Below, piece after piece: positions 9,368-18,800 of a stretch of DNA of 61,453 nucleotides. Source of the DNA: JBMYRH01 sp049602155 (GTDB lineage: Bacteria; Myxococcota_A; UBA9042; PHBI01; JBMYRH01); contig JBMYRH010000031.1 of the NCBI GenBank assembly GCA_049602155.1, positions 1 to 61,453 on the forward strand, read 5' to 3'. The notes beneath the pieces were generated by a model that was not told the DNA's origin, searched no databases, and saw only the letters and a program-made list of their open reading frames with translations. The position numbers and the translations under genes are program-made. The first letter of the stretch is position 1; each line of letters opens with the position of its first letter.

Positions 9368-10303
9368 ATGTGGACACGCCCAGTCATGCTCACCGCCGGC
9401 CTGCTCATCGCCGGCCTGCTCATCGCCGGCCCAACCGCAGCGCAGGCGCCGGTAGCCTTCCAAGCTGTCGACTGTCTCAATGACTCCATCAACGGGATGA
9501 GCTGCATCCCTGGTGGCCCGTTCACCCGAGGGACTGAGAGCTACCGGCTCTGCAAGCAGGGCGAGGTTGCCCGTATCCCGAAGAAGAAGCCGAACCATCG
9601 CCCCGTCGGTCAGGTCACGCTGCAGACCTTCTACATGGACATCACCGAGGTGACCTACGGCGCGTACCAAGCGTGCGTCAAAGCCGGTAAGTGCAAGCGC
9701 TCGAAGCCCTTGTACAACGACTATGACCGAGAGAATCAGCCCATGGTGGGGATGAGCTGGTACGACGCGAACCAGTACTGCAATGCCGTCGGTAAGCAGC
9801 TCCCTACCGAAGCACAGTGGGAGAAAGCCGCTCGCGGGGCCGATGGGGATTTATACCCATGGGGCAACGATGAGCCGACCTGTGAACGTGCTGTGCTGAT
9901 GGACGCATCGGGGCGCAGCTGCGGCGTGCAGAAGAAGGCACCGAGCGGCTACAAAGGGCGAACCTTGGAGGTCAAGAGTCGCCCGGCTGGGCGCTACGGG
10001 CTGTACGACATGATCGGCAACGCCGAGGAGTGGACCGCCGACTGGTACACCAAAGACTGGGATCGATGCGGCGATGACTGTGCAGGGGTGGACCCCAAGG
10101 GCCCATGCGGCGATCAACCTCCTGAGAAACGATGCGGACGCAACCAAAAGAAAGTCGTGCGTGGCGGGTCTTGGTATTGGCCGAAAGAGTGCGCGACGTC
10201 TTGGAACCGGCGCCCTCACTTCGCCAAGAACAAGCCCTACCACCACTTTGGGTTCCGCTGCGCCGCGACCGTCGAGCAGGCCCAACAACTCGGCGCTGAG
10301 TGA
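9368..10303 (+). CDS. Exported FGE/SUMF1-domain protein lacking the catalytic Cys pair
   Basis: 311 residues with a signal peptide that contains an internal 15-base duplication (LLIAGLLIAG). The rest is a formylglycine-generating-enzyme-fold domain: SCIPGGPFTRGTES, TFYMDITEVTYGAYQACV, NQPMVGMSWYDANQYCNAVG, LPTEAQWEKAARG, GLYDMIGNAEEWTADW and VRGGSWYWPKECATSWNRR. In true FGE the last motif carries two catalytic/copper-binding cysteines (RGGSxxCxxxxC). Here the first is Trp, so formylglycine formation is unlikely; many FGE-fold proteins have other or structural roles. It overlaps the next gene by four bases (GTGA), indicating coupled expression. Confidence 0.85.
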   Translation: MWTRPVMLTAGLLIAGLLIAGPTAAQAPVAFQAVDCLNDSINGMSCIPGGPFTRGTESYRLCKQGEVARIPKKKPNHRPVGQVTLQTFYMDITEVTYGAYQACVKAGKCKRSKPLYNDYDRENQPMVGMSWYDANQYCNAVGKQLPTEAQWEKAARGADGDLYPWGNDEPTCERAVLMDASGRSCGVQKKAPSGYKGRTLEVKSRPAGRYGLYDMIGNAEEWTADWYTKDWDRCGDDCAGVDPKGPCGDQPPEKRCGRNQKKVVRGGSWYWPKECATSWNRRPHFAKNKPYHHFGFRCAATVEQAQQLGAE

Positions 10304-11472
10304 GCCGGGGGTGCTATCGGGCGCTCTTGGCGCTCGGGTGTCTCCTCAGCCTCGGCGTGGGCTCCCCCGCCGAAGCGGCCGAGCCTGGCGCCTTTGTGGC
10401 GGCGATCCAGGCCATCGAACCCGACCCGGCGGAGACCCTCTTCGAGACCCACTATATCACCTCGAATGAGCGGCATCATGCAGCGAGCCTCGCCTATGCC
10501 CATGAGACCGGGGGGGTCTTCATTGGGATCGGGACCGATCAGAACTTCCTCCTCATCCCGCGCGTTCGCCCCACGCACCTGGTGATGGTCGACTTCGACC
10601 AGTGGGCTGTAGACACCCACGCCATCTACCAGCACCTCTTTAAGACGAAGGAGACGCCGAGGGAATTCGTAAACTTCTTCAGCCCCAAGCAGGTTCATGC
10701 AAAGCGCCGCGAGCTCAGGGAAAGCGGGCTCACGCCCGCGCACGGTGCACGGTTGGAGCGCGTCTACGCCCGCTACCATGAAGAGATCTTCAAGCGCCTG
10801 CGTGAGGTGAGGCGGCACCTGAACCGTGATGGGACCGCCGGCTACCTCAACGACCAGGTCACCTATGACTACCTCCGAAGCTTCGCTATCACAGGTCGCT
10901 ACGCTGCCCTACGAGGTGACCTGACAGGTGACAGCTCACTGACCTCACTCGCGACCACCCTCAAGGCACTGCGCCTGCAGGTCGGGGCCATCTCCCTCTC
11001 CAACGCCGAGCAGTATTTTAAGTACACCCGCAGCTTCAAGCGAAACATGCGTGCCTTTGAACTCTCCCCCAACGCCCTGATCTTTCGGACGTTTCGAGTT
11101 CAGGGGCGGCACTACGAATATTACCTCCAGTCGTTCACGGCGTTCCTCGAGGCCCTGCAGGAGGGAGGGCCGACGCACATCGCGCGGCTCGTCACGCGAC
11201 GCATCCCTACAGATCACTCACGCATCTTTACGTTGCCGGGGCGAGTCACGTGCCTCACTGGGCTCTGTGCGCTCCAGACGCCCTGTGGAGAGCTGACCTA
11301 TGCAGGCTGCTGCGATGGCGTCACGTTGCGTTGGTGCCACCTGGGGACCCTTCACTCACTGGAGTGCGCGCCTGATGGACAGCTCGGTTGCGGCTGGTCA
11401 GATGTTCAAGCCGCATACACATGCAATGCAGCTGATCAGGCGCCCGCTGGCCTCGCCGCCGGCTGCCCTTGA
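10300..11472 (+). CDS. LIC_10091-like (methyltransferase-fold) exported protein with Cys-rich C-terminal module
   Basis: 390 residues, GTG start overlapping the upstream TGA. Residues 1-26 are a signal peptide. Residues about 50-300 match an uncharacterised family that I know from the motifs GVGPEQNF, DIRRxN and SNVEQYLF. Here these read GIGTDQNFLLIPRVRP, VMVDFDQWAVDTH and SLSNAEQYFKYT; the family is sometimes annotated LIC_10091 and thought to have a Rossmann/methyltransferase-like fold. Residues about 313-376 form a separate module with ten or more cysteines (TPCGELTYAGCCDGVTLRWC ... CGW), seen as a tail in other Bradymonadales-type secreted proteins. The function is unknown. It shares an operon with the FGE-like gene. 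The family assignment is from memory of motifs. Confidence 0.7.
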   Translation: MSRGCYRALLALGCLLSLGVGSPAEAAEPGAFVAAIQAIEPDPAETLFETHYITSNERHHAASLAYAHETGGVFIGIGTDQNFLLIPRVRPTHLVMVDFDQWAVDTHAIYQHLFKTKETPREFVNFFSPKQVHAKRRELRESGLTPAHGARLERVYARYHEEIFKRLREVRRHLNRDGTAGYLNDQVTYDYLRSFAITGRYAALRGDLTGDSSLTSLATTLKALRLQVGAISLSNAEQYFKYTRSFKRNMRAFELSPNALIFRTFRVQGRHYEYYLQSFTAFLEALQEGGPTHIARLVTRRIPTDHSRIFTLPGRVTCLTGLCALQTPCGELTYAGCCDGVTLRWCHLGTLHSLECAPDGQLGCGWSDVQAAYTCNAADQAPAGLAAGCP

Positions 11473-11487
11473 GTGGCGGTGTCGCCC

Positions 11488-11516
11488 TTGCATAGGCGCG
11501 CCGTGAACGCTATGCG
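11488..11516 (+). promoter_or_regulatory. Possible promoter of the cNMP/FHA gene
   Basis: TTGCAT at 11488-11493 and TATGCG at 11511-11516 are spaced by 17 bases. Each box matches the sigma-70 consensus at only three of six positions. It is correctly placed just upstream of the ribosome site of the next gene, in the 65-base gap after the preceding stop. Confidence 0.25.
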
Positions 11517-11537
11517 GTGACGGTAGGAGGACGACGC

Positions 11538-12275
11538 ATGAAGAAGCAATTCGCGCCCGGTGACGAGATCTTCAAAGAGGGTGATCCTGCAGAGGCCGCC
11601 TATGTCATCGCCTCCGGCGAGGTTGAGATCGTCAAGGAGCTCGAAGGGGCCGAGGTCATCTTAGCGCGGCTAGGGTCCGGGGAGATCTTCGGGGAGATGG
11701 GCTTGGTCGATGATAAACCGCGCTCAGCCAGCGCGAGAGCCGTGGGCGAGGTCTCCCTCGAATGCATGAGCCACGAGCACTTCATGTACGTCCTCGTACA
11801 CCGCCCCAAAGAGGCTATCAGCTACCTTAAGGTCCTCTTTGAGCGGCTGCGCACAGTGAACGCGATGCTCTCTGTGAGCGATCTCCCCGCCCCACCCGTG
11901 GAGACAGATAAGCCGGTGCTGATTCGGCTGCTGCCAGACTCCCCTGAGGCCAACCGTTTCCTCCCTGAAGAGGGACTCGACATCGACCGGCTGCCATTCC
12001 GCTTCGGTAGGGCCCATTCGGATCCGATGGCCACAAACGACTTCGTGGTGGTGGACCAAGAGCCCTTCAGCGTCTCTCGCTACCACTTCATGATCACGCG
12101 CGATGGCTCGGAGTTCATCGTGCGCGACCGTGGGAGCTACCTGGGGACCGTCGTCAACGGAGAGGGCATCGGCGGGAAACGAGCGAAGGGGCAAGCCCCC
12201 TTGAACCCTGGTGACAACACCTTAGCCGCCGGGAAAGGCAAGTCCCCCTTCCGGTTCAAGGTCGTCGTCCTCTAG
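11538..12275 (+). CDS. Cyclic-nucleotide-binding and FHA-domain regulator
   Basis: 245 residues from the ATG at 11538, which has AGGAGG 7 bases upstream; a GTG at 11517 is upstream of that site and unlikely. Residues 1-115 form a cNMP-binding beta-roll (FKEGDPAEAAYVIASGEVEI, GSGEIFGEMGLVDDKPRSAS: the phosphate-binding cassette). Residues about 155-230 form an FHA-like domain (FRFGRAHSDP, VSRYHFMI, GSYLGTVVNG), which usually binds phosphothreonine. There is no helix-turn-helix, so it is a cytoplasmic signalling adaptor rather than a CRP-type DNA-binding protein. It probably links a cyclic nucleotide signal to a Ser/Thr kinase pathway. Confidence 0.9.
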   Translation: MKKQFAPGDEIFKEGDPAEAAYVIASGEVEIVKELEGAEVILARLGSGEIFGEMGLVDDKPRSASARAVGEVSLECMSHEHFMYVLVHRPKEAISYLKVLFERLRTVNAMLSVSDLPAPPVETDKPVLIRLLPDSPEANRFLPEEGLDIDRLPFRFGRAHSDPMATNDFVVVDQEPFSVSRYHFMITRDGSEFIVRDRGSYLGTVVNGEGIGGKRAKGQAPLNPGDNTLAAGKGKSPFRFKVVVL

Positions 12276-12342
12276 GTCTCAGGTGCCGTCATGAGGCGGG
12301 CTCAAAGGGCCCCTCCTAGGCATCAGTGCAGACGACACTGAG

Positions 12343-12996
12343 CTAGACAGCGATGTCCCAAATGGCGGCGTAGTGGCATGTCGCGGCGATGAGCACGAGG
12401 AGATGGAAGATCTCGTGGTACCCAAACACGGCAGGCGCGGGGTTCGGCGTCCGCTTCGCGTAGACGACCGCACCCACGCTGTAGGCCAAGCCTCCCCCAA
12501 GCAGCAGCCAAAACGGGTACGAGCCGAGGTGCGTGTAGAGCGCAGGGAGGATGACTGCCCCACCCCACCCCATCACCACATACGGGGCGGTGCGCACGTA
12601 ACGCGGCAAGCCTGCGAAGAAGAGCGCCAAGGTGATCCCCACGAGCGCGGCTATCCACACGGCAGGCATCATGACGGGGGAGACCTTGTCACCGAGCTCC
12701 ATCAGGATGGGCGTGTACGTCCCGGCGACGAACACGTAGATCATCGAGTGATCGACGCGGCGCAGGCGGGCGCGAGCTTCAGGTTTCCACATCGGCGTGT
12801 GATAGAGCGCGCTGATCGCCAAGAGCAAGATCAAGCAGACGCCATAGATGCCAAGCCCTAGGGTCTGTGTCTCCTCAGAGGCGTTCAAGTAGAGGAATGG
12901 CGAGGCGACCAAGGCCACGAGCGCGCCAATCAAATGGGAAACACCGCGGAGTTTGGGCTTCGGTGGTTTGGCTGCAGGGGGCGTAGCGACATCCAA
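12343..12996 (-). CDS. Haemolysin III / PAQR family membrane protein
   Basis: 217 residues, which is the usual family length, if translation starts at TTG 12996; GGAGA lies 6 bases upstream. The frame stays open much further upstream but that part is antisense to the neighbouring gene and not conserved-looking. Seven hydrophobic segments are visible. Family motifs are present: ISALYHTPMW, LRRVDHSMIYVFVAGTYTP and FGYHEIFHLLVLIAATCHY, carrying the His and Asp residues that bind metal in PAQR proteins. Bacterial members are annotated as haemolysin III or YqfA and are linked to membrane lipid homeostasis. Monocistronic. Confidence 0.92.
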   Translation of the reverse strand: MDVATPPAAKPPKPKLRGVSHLIGALVALVASPFLYLNASEETQTLGLGIYGVCLILLLAISALYHTPMWKPEARARLRRVDHSMIYVFVAGTYTPILMELGDKVSPVMMPAVWIAALVGITLALFFAGLPRYVRTAPYVVMGWGGAVILPALYTHLGSYPFWLLLGGGLAYSVGAVVYAKRTPNPAPAVFGYHEIFHLLVLIAATCHYAAIWDIAV

Positions 12997-13233
12997 AGGT
13001 GCTCTCCACGGGTGCGAGCGAGGCTGGAGGATAGAGACGCGCGGGTCGCGGGGCAAGCCGCAGATGCCTGGTGTCTGCAGCCCCCTCAGCGACGCCAGCT
13101 TCAGTGCAGACGACGCACGGCGCCAACCGGCAGCGAGGCCTCTGCCGACTCTCTGTGACCTGGCCGTTCCCCTGAGGTCGATCCCGGCATGGCAATACTG
13201 GCGATTCATCTGTCCCCCGATTACCCTTTCGTC

Positions 13234-14052
13234 ATGTCGCGTTCGCTCGCCCTCGCCCTCGTCTGCCTCCTCGCTGCAAGCGGGACTGCAAAGGCAGACC
13301 TCAGGGACACAGCGCCCCCTATGCCTCCCAGGGCAATCGAAGAGGCTGACGCGGACGGCGAGGCCCCCCGAGAGCGCGCTGCGCTGGAAACCAGCGCCCT
13401 GACCGACGTGGCGACACCGGTGTCCGCCCCGATGCTCTATCACCCCTCGGGGCCCGGGGAAGGTCGATGGGTCCTCGGGCTCGGGGCGACGACTGACGTC
13501 TTAGCGACCGCCTTGGTCGAGTCGGAGGTGCGGGTGCTCCCCCGTGTGCACACGGCGTTTCGGTATGGGTTGCCCGCTGGATTCACCCTCGACACCTCCC
13601 TCGACAGCATCGTCATGACGAACGAACTGCGCCTCGGTATCCGGTGGGCCATCGATCTGGGGCCAATCACGTTAGGGCTCAGCGACCACATCGGGCTGGT
13701 GTTTGGGCATGTGATCTTCCCTGGCTTCGACACGACCACCCTCGGCATGTCGCATTACCCCGGCGCCAGCCTAGGCTTCCGTCTCGGCCCGCATGCCGTC
13801 TCGCTTGGTTTCAAAACCCTCCTCGCCCACATGCACTTCGTGCGCTTTGGCGACTCGAGCGTGGGTCAGCGCCGCACCATCTTCCATGGCGTGTCTTTCG
13901 AGTTGATGTTTGAGAGCCAACTCGGTGATGGCCGGCTCTTTTACGGTGCGACGGTCTTCCGCGCGTCCCCCGACTATCAACTCTGGTTGGTCTTCAGCGA
14001 CAGCGACTTAAAGCTGGAGTTTGTCCGATTCAAGGTGGGCTATGCATTTTAA
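13234..14052 (+). CDS. Probable outer-membrane beta-barrel protein
   Basis: 272 residues if started at ATG 13234 so that a normal signal peptide leads (MSRSLALALVCLLAASGTAKA). An in-frame ATG at 13189 is an alternative; neither has a strong ribosome site. After a Pro/Glu-rich linker, residues 80-272 alternate in beta-barrel style (WVLGLGATTDVLATALVES, LRLGIRWAIDLGPITLGLSD) and end in VRFKVGYAF; a C-terminal Phe is the usual BAM signal. No named family recognised. First of three overlapping genes with a GDPD lipoprotein and another small exported protein. Confidence 0.75.
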   Translation: MSRSLALALVCLLAASGTAKADLRDTAPPMPPRAIEEADADGEAPRERAALETSALTDVATPVSAPMLYHPSGPGEGRWVLGLGATTDVLATALVESEVRVLPRVHTAFRYGLPAGFTLDTSLDSIVMTNELRLGIRWAIDLGPITLGLSDHIGLVFGHVIFPGFDTTTLGMSHYPGASLGFRLGPHAVSLGFKTLLAHMHFVRFGDSSVGQRRTIFHGVSFELMFESQLGDGRLFYGATVFRASPDYQLWLVFSDSDLKLEFVRFKVGYAF

Positions 14053-15319
14053 GCACCTACTTTTGGGCCTCGCCCTCATGATCGGCTGCGCGCCGCCCAC
14101 CCTGGTGCACCCCGAGATGCCAGACGGCACGTGGCTCGACGGTGCCGAGCAAGTACCGGAGGCCTCATTGAAGCTCTTCGACGGCTTTTATGACGTCGAA
14201 GAGTCCGATACGTTCGGCGATGAGGTGGTCTTGGCTGCACGCCAAGGTGCGAGGAGCATCTCGCTCTTCTCTGGGTCCAATAACGCGTATGCGGTCCTGA
14301 AAGCCGGCTGCATCGAGGATCAGACAAGGCTCGTGCTCGAGGGGACGTGGCGCTACGGGCACAAGGTGAGCACCGGCACACTTCGTCTAGAGATCTCGCC
14401 CCCTAAGGTCGCGGCGGCCCTCTGTCGCGGGGAAATCGAGGGTGTTGAGGGCTCAGAGCCGGACATCTCGGGGACCCACGGCAAGGCGTCCAAATCACAC
14501 AACGCCACGATACGCCTCACACGGAGCGGCCCCCTCCTGATGCCTAAAGACTCCCCCTTCCTCGTCGTCGCGCACCGAGGCGGGTGCCGCACCATCGACG
14601 CGTGTGGCGCATCGGAGAACAGCATTGAGGTCATCAAGCTGGCCGGGGCGCTCGGCGCGAACGCCATCGAGGTCGACATTCAGATGACCGCCGATGGGGT
14701 ACCGATCCTCTACCACGACACGGCCTTCAGCGACCGGCTGACCCAAGGGCTCTTCTGCCTTGGTCCGGTCGCTGACTTCCCCTTGGCCCATGTCCAAGAG
14801 CTGTGCCGCCTGACCTACGGCGAGGCGATCCCGACATTGCGTGAGGCCCTCGAGGCCGTGATCTATGACACGGATATTCGTGGAGTATGGCTGGACATCA
14901 AGGCGGTCGACGCGCTGGGGTCAGTCATCGAGATCGCGAAGGAGCTTGAGGCTGAAGCGACCGCAGCCGGACGAGAGATCAACATCATGCATGGCTTATG
15001 GTCAGAAGAGATCCTCGATGCCTGGATCGCGCTCGACCCGGCCGAGGGGAACTGCCTCGTGGAGCTGGAGCCGGAGGACGTCGGCAGCGCAGGCTGCAAG
15101 GTCTGGGCACCGCGCTGGACCCTCGGCCCTCTGACCGAGGAGGTCGCGCTGATGCAAAGTAAAGGCCGCCTAGTGACCTTCTGGACCGTCGATGAGGCGG
15201 TCTTCATCGAGCGCCTTTTGAACCAATCCACCCCGGATGGGATCCTCACCAATCGCCCGAGCCAAGTCTTCTATCGCGCGCAAGCTCACGTCCGGGACGA
15301 AGCGAGCGTCGCCCCATGA
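14042..15319 (+). CDS. Glycerophosphodiester phosphodiesterase lipoprotein
   Basis: 425 residues. The ATG at 14042 lies inside the end of the upstream gene (11-base overlap) with AAGGTGG just upstream. Lipobox LMIGC. Residues 20-170 are a separate N-terminal domain of unknown type. Residues about 172-415 are a GDPD TIM barrel: FLVVAHRGGC (catalytic His), ASENS (Glu-Asn), NAIEVDIQMTADGVPILYHD (metal-binding Glu, Asp and second catalytic His), then VTFWTVDE and DGILTNRPS. All catalytic residues are present. It would release glycerol phosphate from deacylated phospholipids at the envelope. Flanked by two exported proteins in one operon, which suggests envelope lipid turnover or uptake. Confidence 0.9.
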   Translation: MHFKHLLLGLALMIGCAPPTLVHPEMPDGTWLDGAEQVPEASLKLFDGFYDVEESDTFGDEVVLAARQGARSISLFSGSNNAYAVLKAGCIEDQTRLVLEGTWRYGHKVSTGTLRLEISPPKVAAALCRGEIEGVEGSEPDISGTHGKASKSHNATIRLTRSGPLLMPKDSPFLVVAHRGGCRTIDACGASENSIEVIKLAGALGANAIEVDIQMTADGVPILYHDTAFSDRLTQGLFCLGPVADFPLAHVQELCRLTYGEAIPTLREALEAVIYDTDIRGVWLDIKAVDALGSVIEIAKELEAEATAAGREINIMHGLWSEEILDAWIALDPAEGNCLVELEPEDVGSAGCKVWAPRWTLGPLTEEVALMQSKGRLVTFWTVDEAVFIERLLNQSTPDGILTNRPSQVFYRAQAHVRDEASVAP

Positions 15320-15858
15320 AGTGCGCCCTTGTGACCAGCTTGCTCCTCCTCGGCTCCCTGGCTGGCAACCCTCCGGCCACCGCAGCGGAGCATCGCATCG
15401 AGGCCCTCGGCGCCGTGGGCTACACGATGCCTTTACGAGACCCTGACGGCGCCTTCCCCGGCGGCCCCAGCCTCTCCCTTCAAGCCCAGTACCTCAGCCC
15501 CTCAGGGCTCGGGACGTTCCTCTCAGGCGGGTGGACGCGGCTCTTCACCGACACCACCCAAGTGATGGACAGCTGGAACATCGAAGCGGGGTTGGCGATC
15601 GCCTGGTGGCGCTTCCAGGTCGACGCGGGGCTGGGGGCCTCGGTGCTGAGCGTCTTCGCGTCCGTAGACGGGGTGGAGATCACCCCCATTGAGCCGGCGC
15701 TGACCTACTCACTGGGGTTCACGGGCATCATCTGGGATGGCCCTGTAGACCTCGGTGCTCAGCTCAAGGCTCATATCGTGAGCGGCACCGATATCGCCTG
15801 GTTGACGCTGAACATCACCGTCGGAGCCTCGCTCTTCGAGGCTCACGGCGGCGACTAA
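15316..15858 (+). CDS. Small exported beta-rich protein, possible outer-membrane protein
   Basis: 180 residues, ATGA overlap with the GDPD gene. Signal peptide MKCALVTSLLLLGSLAGNPPATA. The mature part is rich in Gly and aromatic residues in an amphipathic strand pattern (GLGTFLSGGWTRLF, LAIAWWRFQVDAGLGASVLS, DLGAQLKAHIVSGTDIAWLTL). No named family recognised. As the last gene of the OMP/GDPD operon it probably works with the phosphodiesterase at the outer membrane. Confidence 0.7.
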   Translation: MKCALVTSLLLLGSLAGNPPATAAEHRIEALGAVGYTMPLRDPDGAFPGGPSLSLQAQYLSPSGLGTFLSGGWTRLFTDTTQVMDSWNIEAGLAIAWWRFQVDAGLGASVLSVFASVDGVEITPIEPALTYSLGFTGIIWDGPVDLGAQLKAHIVSGTDIAWLTLNITVGASLFEAHGGD

Positions 15859-15873
15859 CGTTCACTGCCCTGC

Positions 15874-18800
15874 TCAGTCGCAGTCACAGAGGACCTCGAT
15901 CTCGTAGGAGACGTCGATCCCCCAAGCGACCATGTCGTTGTCTGGCATGACGGCGACCCAAGAGGAGCTCCCTAAGCTCTCAGGGACCTGAATACAGGCC
16001 GGTGCGAAGAAGGCGGAGGACGGCGTCTGAGGGTTCACGCAGCCTGCGGCGTTTCCTGCCACTTCGACGCAGTGCTCGGTCGTGCACCCGGGTGCGAGGG
16101 CGAAGAGGTCCAGGACACCCCAGGGATCATTGGGGGTGACGCGCACCAGGACGTCGCAGCCGTCGTCCGCCTCGACGTGATAGACGTGATGCGGGTTGTT
16201 GTAGGTCGCGCTCGGGTTTCCGACCCCCGAAGGCGAACAAGGGAAGTTCGAGAAGGTCTTTGAACCTGTGAGCGGATCTTGGTTCGTCAGGACGTCCCCG
16301 CAGCTGAGCGCGACGGCACCCTCACAGACGTCGCCGCAGGCCGACGTGAAGGCGCAATCGTCATCATCGCAATCAGTCAGGCCATCTCCCTCATCATCGA
16401 TCCCGTCCGTGCAATTCTCCTCGATGAAGCAGTCGGGGTGCTCATCACAGTCGTCATCGGTGCAGTCGACGTCGCCGTCCCCATCGTCGTCCTTGTCGTT
16501 ATCACAGTCGTGCTCGAAGAGGCAGAGGTCGCTGTCCCAGCACGAGCTGTCCTCACAGTCCGTGATCCCGTCGGTGTCGTCGTCGAGGCCGTCCGTGCAG
16601 TAGAGCTCGATGCCGGTGTAGCCCGGGGCGCACCAAGAAGAGAGGCGGACCGAGCCGTCAAAGCCATCGCGGCCATCGACGATGACGATGTACTGGGGAT
16701 CGTTGCTAGCATCGCCGTCATCGTCGACGAAGGCGGGGATCTCGAGGGTCGCGACGCCGGAGTCATTCATGTAGCCCACATCCACGCACTTGTTGGGCCA
16801 GCACTGGTAATCATCGGTCGCCTGAAGGACAACGATGTCGGCGAAGGCGATCCCCTTTAGGCCGGGATCCGCGAGCTCAAGCGCCAGGGTCAACGGCATC
16901 TCAAAGGCCTGATTCGGAGGCGTCAGCAGGAAGGCTGTCTCACGGCCCGTGTAGCCCTCAGCGCCGTCGCAGTTGTAGGCCTCGAGGAGGCTTGACCCAA
17001 GCGGCGCTGCCAAGTCGAAGCTCTCATAGCTGCCGCAGCCCATCGACGCGGTCGACGGCAGGCAGTCCTGCGGACAAATCGGGTCACCCAGGGCGTTCGT
17101 GGCGTCATAAGAGAGGCACTCGCCGTCGTAGCAGAAGTCCCCCGTCGTGCAGAAGTCATCGTCGTCGCAAGGCGTGCCGGGCTCTAAGAAGGCCGTGCCG
17201 CAGCCGCCGGTCTCCGCATCACAGATGGCGATCTCGCATTGATTGTCGGGCGTCGGGCACCCGGCGACAGCCGTGATATCGACCTCGTGCGTACACACAT
17301 CACCGACGCAGGCATCGACCGTGCAGGGGTTGTCGTCATCGCAGGAGCCATCGGGGTCATCGAGGCAGACCCCCGCTGAGCACCGCTCGATCCCGTCACA
17401 TGCGTTGGAGTCCGCGCATGAGGTGCCCTCTTCCGAGGGTTGAGGATCGCACCCGATGTCCTTATCGCAGAGGTCGTCGGTGCACGGGTTGCCATCATTG
17501 CAGAGCAACGACTGGCCCGACTTACACGCCCCACCCAAGCAGGTCTCATCTCCCGTACAGACGTCGCCATCGGAGCACGATGTCCCGGTGGCGAGGTTGG
17601 TCGACGTGCATCCACTCGTGGGGTGACAGGTCTTCACCGTACACAGGGTGTCTTCGCCACAGTCTGGGGCGACCCCCGCCACGCAGACGCCGGACTCGCA
17701 GCTCTCGGTACCATTACAGACCGTCTCGTCGACGCAGGACGCGCCGTCTGCCGCGTCGGTGGCCTGACAGCCACCGTCGGCAGAGCACGTGTCGATCGTG
17801 CACGGGTTCTGGTCGTCACAGGTGAGCGGCTCACCCGCGCTGCAGGCCCCATCCTGACAGCGCTCAGCCCCGTTGCAGAGGTCACCATCGAGGCACGGTG
17901 TGCCGTCACTCAAGGTCTCGGACTTGCACCCCAAGCCTGGGTCACAGCTGTCCGTGGTGCAGGGGTTCGCATCATCACAGGCGAGGGCGACACCGGTTTG
18001 ACACTGCCCCGCGACACAGAGTTCATCACCATTACAGACGTCCCCATCACTGCAGGCGGTCTCATCAGCCAGCGGGCTCGTCATGCACCCGCTCTCCGCA
18101 TCACAGGTATCCTTGGTGCAGGGGTTCAAGTCGTCGCAAGTGAGCGCGACGCCAGCGCTACATTCTCCGGCGTCACACGACTCAGCGCCGTTACAGACAT
18201 CGCCATCGAGGCACGCGGTGCCGTCAGAGACCGGGGCGTTCACGCAACCATCATCTGGTGAGCACGAGTCCGCCGTGCAGGGGTTGCTATCATCACACGC
18301 CAGGGGCGCTCCCGGCACACACGACCCGGCCTCACACTGCTCCGCGCCGTTGCACACGTTGGCATCAAGGCAAGGTGTCCCATCAGCGATGTGGTCGATG
18401 ACACATCCCTGAGCCGCATCACAGCTCGCGGTCACGCACGGTCCGTCTGCGGCACAGGTGAGGGTGGTCCCAGCGGTGCACTGCCCCGCTTGGCAGGTCT
18501 CCGCACCGTTGCAGACGTCCGCGTCCGCGCAAGACACGCCGTTTGGCTCTGGAGGTGCAGTGCACCCCTGGCTCGGATCACAGCTGTCCGCCGTACAAGG
18601 GTTGCCGTCGTCGCACGTCAATGGTGTCCCCGCTTGGCACTCTCCGTCGTGGCACGACTCGGCACCGTCGCACGCATCTGAATCCGCGCAAGGCGTGCCC
18701 GAGGGCACTGGGGCGTACTGACACCCCGCAGCCGCATCACAGCTGTCCGCCGTGCACGGGTTCTCATCGTCGCAATCCAAGGTCGCGCCCGTGACACACA

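Noticed and set aside
12276..12342. Hairpin between convergent genes (GGGC ... GCCC) as a bidirectional terminator
   Set aside because: The stem is short and interrupted and no U tract follows on either strand.
12997..13443. N-terminal extension of the haemolysin-III protein to 13443
   Set aside because: The extension has no transmembrane or family residues and overlaps the neighbouring plus-strand gene; TTG 12996 with GGAGA gives the standard length.
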